From Anthopleura xanthogrammica (Eukaryota; Cnidaria; Anthozoa; Actiniaria; Actiniidae), in contig OZ025206.1 of assembly GCA_964019055.1 (NCBI GenBank), positions 24,870,906 to 24,934,905 on the forward strand: a stretch of DNA of 64,000 bases, in the 5' to 3' direction. How positions within the stretch are numbered: the first letter of the stretch is position 1; the number at the start of each line of letters is the position of its first letter. The notes below the pieces were generated by a model that worked only from the letters and a program-made list of their open reading frames with translations, ran no database searches and was not told where the DNA came from. Below, piece by piece: positions 47,362-56,929 of the stretch. The position numbers and the translations under genes were made by a program.

Positions 47362-47982
47362 TTATTCCATGTCTTCTGCTGTATCTTGTGTTTGTAACTC
47401 TTGGACAGCGAATAAATTGTTCAAGAGAAATTTACGATGATCAATAGCAACCTGGGTTGCTTCCATCCAGTCGTAATCCTCCTTGTCTAGTAAATCTTGT
47501 CGGGTTCTCATTATTTTACGAAAATAAGGATCTTTTTTAAACGCGTGAATCCATTTTAATTTTTCAAACAATACGTTTCTCAGTTCATTCCTAAATATGG
47601 ATATCATCTTATTGTACGCATGCACTCCTGCCCATTCTTTAGATTCGCCTCTTTCCATGTATTCGTTTTCTAGAGCTTCTAGTTCCGTTTCGTGACGATC
47701 CACGGCTTCGTTTATCAACGGCGACCAGCAGTCATCTGAAGGCTGGTTTTCATCATCATCATCCTCATCATCTTCAGTATCATTTGACTCTGATTCACTC
47801 GTGTCTAGATCTTCCTCGACACTACTTGCAATTTCATCTTCGCTTGAAGTTTCTTCGTCGTATCTTGAATCGTTTTCTTCGACAGCGTTCATTTTGCAAA
47901 TTTGATCGTCTAAATGACGTCTTAGATTATAACCTCTGGAAAAGGTTTTGCCACAGTAATAGCACTGCTTAGATGACGACAT
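47362..47982 (-). CDS. C2HC zinc-finger, acidic-region protein (left-arm copy)
   Basis: 206 residues in one exon. An N-terminal finger has ligands C7, C10, H23 and C29 (C-x2-C-x12-H-x5-C) and otherwise looks like a C2H2 finger (GKTFSRGYNLRRH). Residues about 35-83 are strongly acidic with Ser (SSEDE, TEDDEDDDDEN), and the last 120 residues are predicted largely helical, with Trp/His/Lys patches (WSPLINEAVDRH, KEWAGVHAYNKM, EDYDWMEAT). I do not recognise the family. DNA binding through the finger is likely, but its role is unknown. The stop TAA overlaps an AATAAA. It is transcribed away from the element's centre and toward the PC4-like gene. An identical protein is encoded at 48963-49583. Confidence 0.75.
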   Translation of the reverse strand: MSSSKQCYYCGKTFSRGYNLRRHLDDQICKMNAVEENDSRYDEETSSEDEIASSVEEDLDTSESESNDTEDDEDDDDENQPSDDCWSPLINEAVDRHETELEALENEYMERGESKEWAGVHAYNKMISIFRNELRNVLFEKLKWIHAFKKDPYFRKIMRTRQDLLDKEDYDWMEATQVAIDHRKFLLNNLFAVQELQTQDTAEDME

Positions 47983-48044
47983 GTGTCTCTTGTACTGAAT
48001 GTTAAGTGAAATGATCTTCCTGGAAAGCTCCCCGCAATTTATGT

Positions 48045-48070
48045 CCTTCCTTCCTTCCTTCCTTCCTTCC
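48045..48070 (+). repeat. (CCTT)n tract, left arm
   Basis: 26 bases of CCTT repeat, mirrored exactly in length by GGAA units at 48875-48900 in the other arm. Confidence 0.95.
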
Positions 48071-48152
48071 TTTTAAAACTTCTCACAGACTCGTGCTCTG
48101 CTCCTGACCTGCTGATAACTGCTCCCTGGTAGTGCTCCTCACTTGCTCCTCA

Positions 48153-48792
48153 TGATCACTGCTCCCCGGTAGTGCTCCTCACTTGCTCCTCACTGCTCCC
48201 TGGTAGTGCTCCTTTGCTCGGCACATAAAGGTCCACCATGCGTAGACTATCGGACCAAATGCATGAACAAGTCCAGAAATTACCCTTACAATATGGACAT
48301 GAAGCATTATATTCAGGACAAATCATACAGCGAGGAGCTACAGCGAGGTATTTCTACAGTATGAGCACATTCAGAATACTTTCTTCTGCAACGATTAAAA
48401 CTGCTCACAGACTAGTGTTCTGCTCCTGACCTGTTCCCCACTGCTCCCCGGTAGTGCTCCTTTGCCCGGCAAAGGGCTCTTAACTGCTGCTGTATTGAAT
48501 AAAATATGACCTTAATGGGAATCGAACCCATAACCTTCTGATCTGGAGTCAGACGTGATAACCATTACACCACAAGGTCTCTCATGAATTTTTATGGTTA
48601 AGATTTATAATTATGTTTTTAGTTATATCAACTTCTAAATAATTCTAATTCGATCTTTTGGGGCCCTTGTAGTTGTAACCCTACTTTATCACGCCCTGAT
48701 ATGATCTAAATAAAGCCTCCTTGATCTGATAGATTTTTGAAATATATTTGCATTATTTATTTGCTGAGCAAAGGAGCACTACCAGTGAGCAG
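48153..48792. other. Central spacer of the palindrome
   Basis: 640 bp between the arms. Both edges contain extra units of CTGCTCCCTGGTAGTGCTCC (or CCCCGG variant). At about 48393-48473 a diverged direct copy of arm sequence reappears (ATTAAAACTGCTCACAGACT, GTTCTGCTCCTGACCTG). A tRNA-Trp gene lies at 48507-48579. A stretch ending in GATCTAAATAAAGCCTCCTT near 48720 resembles a LINE 3' end, but weakly. There is no protein-coding frame with support. Confidence 0.7.
48507..48579 (-). tRNA. tRNA-Trp (CCA)
   Basis: On the minus strand the 73 bases fold as a full cloverleaf: acceptor GACCTTG/TAAGGTC (6 Watson-Crick pairs plus one G-U), D arm GTGT...TCAC (3 pairs), anticodon stem TCTGA/TCAGA with loop CTCCAGA (anticodon CCA), a 5-base variable loop, T stem ATGGG/CCCAT with loop TTCGATT, and discriminator A. 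The A box (TGGTGTAATGG) and B box (GGTTCGATTCC) are good, and a TTTT follows downstream. The anticodon arm TCTGACTCCAGATCAGA is the usual animal nuclear tRNA-Trp sequence. The D arm is more diverged. It lies in the centre of the palindromic element. A tRNA pseudogene or SINE head is less likely given the intact stems. Confidence 0.8.
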
Positions 48793-48874
48793 TGAGGAGC
48801 AAGTGAGGAGCACTACCAGGGAGCAGTTATCAGCAGGTCAGGAGCAGAGCACGAGTCTGTGAGAAGTTTTAAAA

Positions 48875-48900
48875 GGAAGGAAGGAAGGAAGGAAGGAAGG
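48875..48900 (+). repeat. (GGAA)n tract, right arm
   Basis: 26 bases, the exact mirror of the CCTT tract at 48045-48070. Confidence 0.95.
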
Positions 48901-48962
48901 ACATAAATTGCGGGGAGCTTTCCAGGAAGATCATTTCACTTAACATTCAGTACAAGAGACAC

Positions 48963-49583
48963 ATGTCGTCATCTAAGCAGTGCTATTACTGTGGCAAAAC
49001 CTTTTCCAGAGGTTATAATCTAAGACGTCATTTAGACGATCAAATTTGCAAAATGAACGCTGTCGAAGAAAACGATTCAAGATACGACGAAGAAACTTCA
49101 AGCGAAGATGAAATTGCAAGTAGTGTCGAGGAAGATCTAGACACGAGTGAATCAGAGTCAAATGATACTGAAGATGATGAGGATGATGATGATGAAAACC
49201 AGCCTTCAGATGACTGCTGGTCGCCGTTGATAAACGAAGCCGTGGATCGTCACGAAACGGAACTAGAAGCTCTAGAAAACGAATACATGGAAAGAGGCGA
49301 ATCTAAAGAATGGGCAGGAGTGCATGCGTACAATAAGATGATATCCATATTTAGGAATGAACTGAGAAACGTATTGTTTGAAAAATTAAAATGGATTCAC
49401 GCGTTTAAAAAAGATCCTTATTTTCGTAAAATAATGAGAACCCGACAAGATTTACTAGACAAGGAGGATTACGACTGGATGGAAGCAACCCAGGTTGCTA
49501 TTGATCATCGTAAATTTCTCTTGAACAATTTATTCGCTGTCCAAGAGTTACAAACACAAGATACAGCAGAAGACATGGAATAA
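48963..49583 (+). CDS. C2HC zinc-finger, acidic-region protein (right-arm copy)
   Basis: This is the inverted duplicate of the gene at 47362-47982, encoding the same 206 residues: finger ligands C7, C10, H23, C29; acidic 35-83; helical C-terminal half. The coordinates pair exactly (each pair sums to 96945). It is transcribed away from the central spacer and converges on the PC4-like gene at 49870-50388. Both copies are intact, so either could be expressed. Retained reading frames in both arms imply very recent duplication or continuing gene conversion between arms. Confidence 0.75.
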   Translation: MSSSKQCYYCGKTFSRGYNLRRHLDDQICKMNAVEENDSRYDEETSSEDEIASSVEEDLDTSESESNDTEDDEDDDDENQPSDDCWSPLINEAVDRHETELEALENEYMERGESKEWAGVHAYNKMISIFRNELRNVLFEKLKWIHAFKKDPYFRKIMRTRQDLLDKEDYDWMEATQVAIDHRKFLLNNLFAVQELQTQDTAEDME

Positions 49584-49634
49584 AAATCTACACCAAGGAA
49601 TAATAGTTATCACAGACAAACTGTAGTGGACTTA

Positions 49635-49660
49635 TTAAGCCGGGATAATAACCGGCTTAA
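49635..49660. terminator. Hairpin between the convergent genes, right arm
   Basis: Mirror copy of the 9-bp-stem hairpin at 47285-47310, between the two convergent stop codons. Confidence 0.4.
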
Positions 49661-49869
49661 GTGCAAATAATGGTGCCTGTCAACACAATATGCCCTGTTG
49701 GAGCTAGCTAGAATTTATATCGAACATGTACATTGATTACTAAGAGACCAAACATTTGCATTGCAACAATCTCATTACTTTATTTTACTTTTAAATAAAA
49801 GCTATAGTATTACAGAAACGAAATTTTATTTTATTTTATGCTTTCTGTGTTTTTGAATATCGGTACATA

Positions 49870-50388
49870 TCAGTACATTTCAGATCCCCAGCTGGGTACC
49901 TGGTGCTGCACAGCCAATCCTTGCTGTTCCCCTGTCAGTTCCATTTCCGGACCGAGAGCTTCAAAAATAGAGTTTAATTCAGAAGTGGTGAAAGTTCTAG
50001 GTAAATAGTCTTTTTCCTGTTCCTCGTAATTTTGCGCATTGCCATTGTGCTGAAGGATTTGAAATGATCCGGAAAATGGAGGCTTCTGGTGAACATTGGT
50101 ATTCTGAGACTGAGTTAAGAATTGTGACTCGTCTTGGGACACCGACTCCGGTGACTCTTCCATGGGACTGGTTACCTTCTGCAGTTCCATATCTATTGCT
50201 CTAATTGCCGACTTTAGTGTTGTCCATTCGTCCAACGTCAAAGACATTCCTGAATTGGTAAGAACAGTTTTGCCACTTGATACATCTTTCTTTTGCTTGC
50301 GAAAATATATTTTCTTCTCATTTCGAAACTCCTTCACGAAAATAACGTATCCTCGGACTCCTAGGTTTATTGCTTTTCCAGAAGACAT
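49870..50388 (-). CDS. PC4/Sub1-like ssDNA-binding protein (right-arm copy)
   Basis: The inverted duplicate of the gene at 46557-47075, encoding the same 172 residues with the PC4-like domain at about 8-73 and a Gln/Ser-rich tail. The 16-bp tandem repeat immediately before the ATG is also mirrored (50389-50420). It points inward from the element's right end, like its partner at the left end. An ssDNA-binding protein in a long perfect palindrome suggests a link with strand-displaced or snap-back replication intermediates, but that is inference. Confidence 0.7.
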   Translation of the reverse strand: MSSGKAINLGVRGYVIFVKEFRNEKKIYFRKQKKDVSSGKTVLTNSGMSLTLDEWTTLKSAIRAIDMELQKVTSPMEESPESVSQDESQFLTQSQNTNVHQKPPFSGSFQILQHNGNAQNYEEQEKDYLPRTFTTSELNSIFEALGPEMELTGEQQGLAVQHQVPSWGSEMY

Positions 50389-50625
50389 GTTCGCTAATTT
50401 TTGTGTTCGCTAATTTTTGTCTTTACTCTGAACTATCGGAGTGCAACTGGGACTAATCGAACTGTCGTATCGTAATTTATTTTATTTGTCTTTAACTATT
50501 CTAATGAGCTCACATAATATTTCAAAATATTTTTTCTTCCCACGAGAATGTTTGGAATTCACTCTTTTCGTACTTTGACCTCTATCCTACATTCCTTTCA
50601 TCCTCTAAAGTATTTCTCCTCTTCA

Positions 50626-50934
50626 AGACCATCCCTCTCCCTACATTCTCAAGGGGGTATTCAGGAATTTAGACCTCCCCTCCCCCTACATTCCCAAGGG
50701 GGTATTCAGGAATTTTAATCCACCCCTCCCCCTACATTCTCAAGGGGTAATCAGGAATTTAGACCACCCCTCCCCTCGCAAGTGCGGGAATTTGGTAACA
50801 TTCTTTAGGGGACACTTTGGAATTTTAACCCACCCCTCCCCCTACATTCTCAAGGGGGTATTCAGGAATTTTAACCCACCCCTCCCCCTACATTCTCAAG
50901 AGGGTATTCAGGAATTTAGACCACCCCTCCCCTC
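50626..50934 (-). repeat. Sub-terminal 45-bp direct repeats, right arm
   Basis: Mirror copy of the array at 46012-46320, with the same unit number and order where compared. Confidence 0.85.
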
Positions 50935-50967
50935 GGAAGTGCGCCATACGGGGGGGGGCTCACTACT

Positions 50968-50973
50968 TCTTCT
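50968..50973 (+). repeat. 6-bp target-site duplication, right copy
   Basis: TCTTCT directly follows the element's CTCACTACT terminus, matching 45973-45978. Confidence 0.8.
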
Positions 50974-52845
50974 GCATGGCTTGAGTTCACTTGATTAAGG
51001 CTCGCGCTCGCTGATTACCACACTTATAAGGAACATTGGTAAACCAACTCTATACTTTTATTATGCTTGATTGAAAGAACTTCTAAAAATCTACATTATA
51101 TCAAATTTTATAGAAAAGTTCATTTTTCTAACGCAAGAAAAAATAGATTTTTGTAGGAATTTCTGTAAAAAGACAATGGATTTCACAGTCAAAATGCATG
51201 GCTCTTCTTCCATTAGACATTTCCGATTTAGTGGCATATGATATTTTTGAGGGCGCTGAATGGGCGAAATATGACAAATCTATGTATCTCTTTGTCTTTT
51301 ATTCAAAAATATCCATGTGGTATTGTAGAATGATTCACTAGCCGTCATTTGTGCATGATATAGTCTGCGAAGAACTATTATCTTAGAGAGCCACAGGGAG
51401 CCATTGCCGTGGTATGGCGTTCACCTCAGTCTCACAAGCAAAAAGTCTTTGGTTTCGAACCCGGGTTAAGAAATATGACAAATACTTTTTTCGAGTTATA
51501 GTCGTGGTAACGAAATTAGCACATAACTCGAAAATAAGGTTTCTCTTTGTCGGTTCGAGTCATACGTAACTCGATTTTGATTTCAACGATGTTTGTCATC
51601 GAGTTACGCATAGATGTCAAAGTGGGTATTGTCTTAGAAAAATGGGTGTGTCCCAGCGCGTAACGTTTTTTAATAGTGGAATACACATTCAGTATATGAA
51701 TACTGGTCCCCAATCCACTTTTCCGGCGATAGGTTTTCACGTGGTGAATAGTGTCACGGTCACCAAAAGGTTCGGACACCGTGTTTTTTCTGCTCTCAAA
51801 ACTTTAGTAAAACTTATCTAAAAATAAAGTATTTAGATAGTTTCGGTAAAATTTTGAGAACAGAATAAACAAATCAATTCGATAAATTGCACAAAAGTTA
51901 GTACGATCGTTCGGCAGTTCAACAAAAGGTGCATCAGTTTGGCCCACTGTCACTCAAGCAAATTTCCTGTTCTTCTTCTGACTTTTTTAAAGGTCGAAAC
52001 CGGCTAGATTCAGCCATGCTTTACAATGTTCGTTGCGTAGCACGGACAAACTACTCAACGTACTGCTCCACTCCAGTGAACACTGCCTAAAGGCGATGTT
52101 ACACGAAACAATGTAACATCGCCTTAATAATCTTCAAACTCCATTTCAAAATTAATGCATTAGCTAAATTCTACACGAGAGGAATTAAAAAGAACTATCG
52201 GTATCCAAGGCAACAATGAATTAATATGACGAACTAAAGTATAAAGAACTGAATACCTGCATGATGAATGACTTATTTACTCTTCATAAAGTTAGTGAGA
52301 CGACGACGAAATGAACGTAGTTAATATGTTTTTGCATTTTCGACATCCTCATAGCATTCACACTAACTTTCTAAAGCTATTTTGTGGTACGATAAAGGGA
52401 ACGTCCTCAAAACAAGTTTTTTTTCTCCGATTTCGCTTTCCGCCATTATTCAATCGTGTCTCTTCGTGACGTCAGTTTGTCACTATTGATAACCCAGTCA
52501 TAGCTTGTTGTCATATGTGGATATGTAATTGAGGTTTCGTTCTTGAAAATAATCCCAGGAAGACGCTATGTAGAGCAAGGATGTAGCAATAAGTTCTAAT
52601 CCTGGACGCTAAAAGCAAAGCGTTGAGTAACTGACGTCACGGGTTGGAGCCAGATGGATTAATGGCGGACGATATTCTTAGACAACTCCACTCAGAATTT
52701 TAGCTAAGATTTTCTTGTTCTTCTCTTTTTAAACATCGGCTTTCTCTTTTTCTAAAGTATTTTGGTCATTTTTCATCGAAATAATCTCGTTTGGAAAAGG
52801 TTCAATTTTCATCGTCGTCCCACTTCAAGGCGGCGCGGATATACG
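50974..52845. other. No recognisable gene; possible SINE fragment at 51396-51475
   Basis: GTGGTATGGCGTTCACCTCA and TTTGGTTTCGAACCCGGG near 51400-51470 resemble A and B boxes of a tRNA-derived SINE, but the fold is poor. A 21-bp repeated phrase (AAGGCGATGTTACA / TGTAACATCGCCTT) forms a hairpin at 52091-52126. Nothing else is supported. Confidence 0.35.
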
Positions 52846-52847
52846 AC

Positions 52848-52851
52848 CAAC

Positions 52852-52942
<91 letters not shown>
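52848..52942 (+). repeat. (AAT)n microsatellite
   Basis: About 30 uninterrupted AAT units, followed by a 20-bp phrase (AACAGATATTATAAGCAGTA) that is tandemly duplicated at 52947-52989. Confidence 0.95.
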
Positions 52943-52989
52943 TAAGAACAGATATTATAAGCAGTAAGAACAGATATTATAAGCAGTAA

Positions 52990-54310
52990 GAACAGTTGCT
53001 CAATTAATCACGGATTACTGTGCAACGCATAAAATGGCACTTCATCTCAACAACATGACTTCATCACCTTTTTATTTACTCGTAAGAATTTTTTTATAAT
53101 TTTTTTAACATTTTACATAAATTTTATCTTAAAATAAATACATAAAAATGAAGATTTTTAAATAAACTTATTAATTCTTCAATAACTAAAAGGAAAAACA
53201 ACCTGACGATAAACAACGTACTAAAATAACAAAAAAACACCAAGCTAAGAAACAAAATTAAAGTGCCTGGTTGTTATTTGAATACCTATTTAATTATTAT
53301 AGCATAAATCAATTGCCTGGATTATATTGGTCCACTTCTTTAAATGTTGTTCTATCTTATTTTTTGCTTTGACCACCTAGCACCTTATATTCAATATACT
53401 CGTAATGTTTTAATAGGTTTTGAATTAAAGGAATAGAGGGGACCTTTCCTTTCTCTCTTCCTTTATACAATGCTAGTTTATAGATTGAGATAATAAAATT
53501 GATTGACTGATGTCTTCAACCCCTAAGATTATATTGCTTTTATTAGATTCCGGTAAAAAAAATGTTGAATTCTTCTAACCAGTCTCGGTGAAACGGTGTT
53601 AAAGTTTGCAAGTTCCACCCAAGACGAATTACTGGAAGCAGCAAACTTATTTAACTAAGTGGCCAAAACCTAACCAAGTGGCCAACACCCAAGGTCATTA
53701 AAGTCAACCCAGGACCAGACAACCTCGTCAGTGTCGTCACTGTCAACTGAAGAATAGCAAGGGTAACTATGTTAGACCAATCGTGAAAGTCTACTTCTGC
53801 CAGCAGAAGTGTGATCAATAAGCTATTGAGCTTTTGACATTAAACGTTTCAGTTATCTAGTTTATTGGTATTTATATATCAAGGCCGACAGAATGGACAC
53901 GCCATATTTAGTCAAACCTTATTACGCCATAGTTTAATTATAAACTTGATTATGTAATAGTTAGTCGAATACGCTTTACTGACCACAGAACAATAGACAG
54001 TGTTCTCACCAGGATTTTAAAAATTGGGGTCCACAGAGCCCATAGAGAATCCAAAAGAGGGTCATTTTGGAGAGGAGGGGGTCCACACTTGTGATTAGGT
54101 TAGAAATTGAAAAGTAATTCTTTTATATATCAACGTAACTTGATGCAGCGTGAAATTTGCGATCTTTTATCGAAAAGGTGAACGGTGATTAAACACAAGA
54201 ATAATTTATTTGCCTAAGAAAAGTCTCTGTGCCCTCTGGACCCACCAAGCTATTTCTACTGCGTCTTTTTAAAAAAAAGCGCGGCCATGCCGCAATGCCA
54301 CGGTCTGGTA
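52990..54310. other. No recognisable gene
   Basis: AT-rich. The phrase AATAAAATTGATTGACTGA near 53490 resembles a LINE 3' end, weakly. I looked here on the minus strand for the MATH domain of the TRAF gene and saw none. Confidence 0.4.
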
Positions 54311-54318
54311 AGAACACT

Positions 54319-54400
54319 GAATAGGTTCAAGGCGAGGCTGGAGTAGACAAATATAGTAAATGTATGGATTTGAAAACTCCAGCCTGGACTTGAATCTTTT
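54319..54400. repeat. Hairpin / small fold-back element
   Basis: GGTTCAAGGCGAGGCTGGAG is mirrored by CTCCAGCCTGGACTTGAATC, with a loop of about 40 bases. The GAGGCTGGAG/GAGGCT core resembles other fold-back elements in this window (7.4, 11.0 and 22.0 kb). Confidence 0.6.
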
Positions 54401-54532
54401 GTTCTGTGTTCAGTCAAGCGAATTCGGGAAAAGGTTTATTTAGGGCGCAATGGCTATTTCATGTTAACGGTATGCAACAATGTAGGATGCTGCGAACTTT
54501 TCAGAATTGACTCAATCTCAAAATTATATTTA

Positions 54533-54640
54533 AAGCGAGGCTAACACGGAAATACAAAAGAAATGCCACAACTTCCAATGAGAAAAAGTATGGTGTTAGG
54601 CTCGCATCCAAAATAATTTTGAGAAGGGTCAATTTTGCCT
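54533..54640. mobile_element. Fold-back element, GAGGCTAACA family, copy 3
   Basis: It shares GCGAGGCTAACA, ACAAAAGAAATGCCACAA and CTCGCATCCAAAATAATTTT with the inner element at 20.6 kb. It is short and partly deleted. Confidence 0.6.
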
Positions 54641-55500
54641 GAATAAAGCAGATACTAGTTATACAATGGTTTCGAGCCTTTAGGCGAGTGTGTATACAAA
54701 GAGAATTGAAGTGACGAATGGGATATCCATTTTATCCCACACCATAGAAAATACAAATGCTTAGATTCAACGCGCAGTGCATGATGGGAAGGAAGAGTGA
54801 AATACCAACAAATATGCAACGGTTTTCTTGCTTTCTGATTGGCTGGCCAACACACGCACTGACCCTTGTATGTGAACCGTAAGAACAACTGTGCGAGAGT
54901 CACAATGAACTATATCTAGGAGTAATACATGTCAAAGAAAATATTGGAATAAAGTTGTGTTCACCACGAATTTCCTGACCGGCCTTCGTTAACCGAATGA
55001 GATCTTTCTCTTCTTTTCTGGCGAACGCTTTGGAAATAACAAACAAAATTTAGGTTAACTAAGATTAAAAGGGATGGATCTGGGGGGGGGGGGGGGGATT
55101 TTAAAATTATAGAAGTTTCTAGAAGTCAATCTTATGCGTGATCCATACCTACAGGCCTTTAGAGTATTCTCGACCTGTTCCACGGGTCTACGTGGATAGT
55201 CCTATAGAATTAGGTCAGTCAGTCATTTATTTAAAAATATCAGTGACCCTGAATCTCGGTTGCATCACCTGCTCCTCCCCAGACTGCCAGCCGTGCAATT
55301 TGCGCAATACGAGCCATGTAGGTTTGCCAACATTGTAACGCTTGTAACTTGTGTTTCTATCTAATTAACCATGTATTTCCAGTTCCAAAGTGGAAAGCAG
55401 TACTAGACAAGTATAGTATTCCTCATTTATGGGTTTTTGCATACAAGGTCTGTACATACGTTGATAGACAAAAACAAAAATAAGATAACTGGGATCAGCT
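54641..55500. other. No recognisable gene; dispersed-repeat remnant at 55400-55450
   Basis: AGTATAGTATTCCTCATTTA followed by TGGGTTTTTGCATA also occurs at 41120-41155, so this is a shared dispersed repeat. There is a G-run at 55082-55097. Confidence 0.4.
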
Positions 55501-55503
55501 TAC

Positions 55504-55719
55504 CTCTGTGCGTTCTCTGATCTGTTCTGTTTTCACGGCTTTGTTAAATCTATCACCCAGTATTTCTACATGCCCAGCCATGAATTGCTTTTCTAGTTTT
55601 TCACTTTCCTTTTCAACTTTCTCCAGTTTTCTTTTCAGCTCTTCTTCCGTTTTCTTTGTCAGTCTGAGATGTTCGGCCGTCTGATTATCGCAGTGTTGAT
55701 TGAGGTCATCTAAGTTCCC
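55504..55719 (-). CDS. TRAF-family gene, exon with coiled coil (fourth visible exon)
   Basis: 216 bp, phase 0 at both ends. The acceptor is a weak GTCATTAAG (before 55719) and the donor is GTAAGC. It encodes GNLDDLNQHCDNQTAEHLRL followed by a Lys/Glu heptad-rich stretch. The first part completes the last TRAF zinc finger, whose family pattern is GCxFKG...L..H......HL, and the rest is the beginning of the coiled coil through which TRAFs trimerise. Downstream exons, including any MATH/TRAF-C domain that would bind receptors, were not found in 51-55.5 kb. Confidence 0.75.
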
Positions 55720-56226
55720 CTTAATGACGATCAAACATTCATTTTGTCAACACTTACATATTACAAATATCTAGAAAACAAGCGATCTGAATGTCAGTGG
55801 TGAAAAAATTAAAACCTTCCTCGGTAAGTTTTCCTCTTTTAGTAGGCGTAAACAGTTTTTGAAGAATTTTAATTTTAAAAGCATGTACATATTTTGGCAA
55901 AAGCACGCGAGCCCCCCCGAATTTGGAGTATATTCTGCCTCTCTCAAAGGGTCAATTATTGAATTTCGTTTTTCTCGTTTTTCTCGGAAATGAAGCGATA
56001 TTTCTACAAATGAAAGATGCCATGATATATCTTGCATATAGGCATATCAAATACCAAAATATGAGAGAAATCGAACTTTCGGCTGTTGCCGACAAATTTT
56101 GATTTTGGTCGATTTTTACTGACATCTTCTCTTAAGAGTATGATTTCATTTATACAGTTGTTCTCATTGAGTATAATGAAGTGTTCTTCTACAATCGTTT
56201 GTTTGTTGATTCTTGTTTGGTCATAC

Positions 56227-56379
56227 CTTGAAGAGACAACCAACATATTTGTATTTGCAGGCTTTTTCTGCTGCTTCACAGTGTTCTTCGATATTATCTT
56301 TTTCATTCTCATGCAAGATGTCAGTCATTCCACAGTACTGACATGTAATAGGGAGCTTTTCACATCTCTGTAAATGGTC
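56227..56379 (-). CDS. TRAF-family gene, zinc-finger exon (third visible exon)
   Basis: 153 bp, 51 codons, phase 0/0, with acceptor CCATCTTTTAG and donor GTATGA. The peptide opens DHLQRCEKLPITCQYCGM and ends CKYKYVGCLFK. It carries the Cys/His spacing of TRAF-type fingers and joins seamlessly to the exons on both sides. An overlapping + strand frame is only a shadow. These fingers form the rigid rod between RING and coiled coil in TRAF E3 ligases, which act at cytoplasmic receptor complexes. Confidence 0.8.
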
Positions 56380-56638
56380 CTAAAAGATGGGAGAACACAG
56401 GGTTAGTGGAACGTACTGTATCCCTGCTTCCACGATTTTGATGTTAGTTACCAAGGCGCTAGTCTTGATTTTAGCCACTCATTTGACTAATACTTAACAA
56501 CAGAAGTCCTCACACCTACACCGTGCACTTACCCGATTACACTTGATACATATGGCATCTTTAGTTTAAACAATTGGCTCAGCCATTAGTTTCAATTCAC
56601 CTTTTTCACATTCTCCATAATGCGAGAGACAATTTCCC

Positions 56639-56882
56639 CGGGGGGTACATCGGGGTGTTTCATACGGAGATGCTCCGCCCGGACTCTCGACCACTTATAT
56701 ACCCTTTTGTACACCAAATCTCAGAAAAAAGGTTCCCCTTTTATATACCGTTAAAGAAAAGCTACCCCTTTTTATACCAAAACTCACATATTTCCACCCC
56801 TTTTCTATACGTGCGGCCTGAAAAACGTACCCCTTTCGGGCGGAGCATCCCCGTATAGTCAATTATAGGGAGTACCCCCCCT
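56639..56882. mobile_element. MITE with GGGGGGTAC terminal inverted repeats (in TRAF intron)
   Basis: GGGGGGTACATCGGGGTGTT, TCATACGGAGATGCTCCGCCCG at the left is mirrored by CGGGCGGAGCATCCCCGTAT, AGTCAATTATAGGGAGTACCCCCC at the right. The interior holds three diverged ACCCCTTTTTATACC-like units. It is non-coding. Confidence 0.75.
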
Positions 56883-56929
56883 CCCGGGACAATGCCAGGC
56901 GATTGAATCCGGCATTGTGCATTGATGAT

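Larger units (their letters stand above)
45979..50967. mobile_element. Palindromic Polinton/Maverick-like non-autonomous element
   Basis: The arms 45979-48152 and 48793-50967 are inverted copies. Paired coordinates sum to 96945 (96946 beyond a C-run that has 8 bases on the left and 9 on the right), so I found only a one-base length difference where I compared them. The centre is 640 bp. The ends are 5'-AGTAGTGAGC and GCTCACTACT-3', flanked by the 6-bp duplication TCTTCT. Six-bp duplications and AG...CT termini with long TIRs are the published signature of Polinton/Maverick integration. Seen inside: sub-terminal 45-bp repeats, a PC4-like gene and a zinc-finger gene in each arm, and a tRNA-Trp in the centre. 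Not seen: integrase, protein-primed DNA polymerase, ATPase, protease or capsid genes. Mobilisation in trans is inference. Confidence 0.8.

Noticed and set aside
47784..47972. Small gene opposite the zinc-finger gene (mirrored at 48973-49161)
   Set aside because: It is an antisense shadow of the 206-aa coding sequence, with the mirror copy explained by the palindrome.
45979..50967. Complete autonomous Polinton or viral genome
   Set aside because: No polymerase, integrase, ATPase, protease or capsid-like frame exists in the arms or the spacer.
51516..51779. MATH-domain exon for the TRAF gene on the minus strand
   Set aside because: The peptide lacks the WKI-type MATH start and other family motifs. 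The surroundings look like dispersed-repeat sequence.
52762..52989. Poly-Asn protein
   Set aside because: It is encoded by an (AAT)n microsatellite; nothing around it supports an exon.
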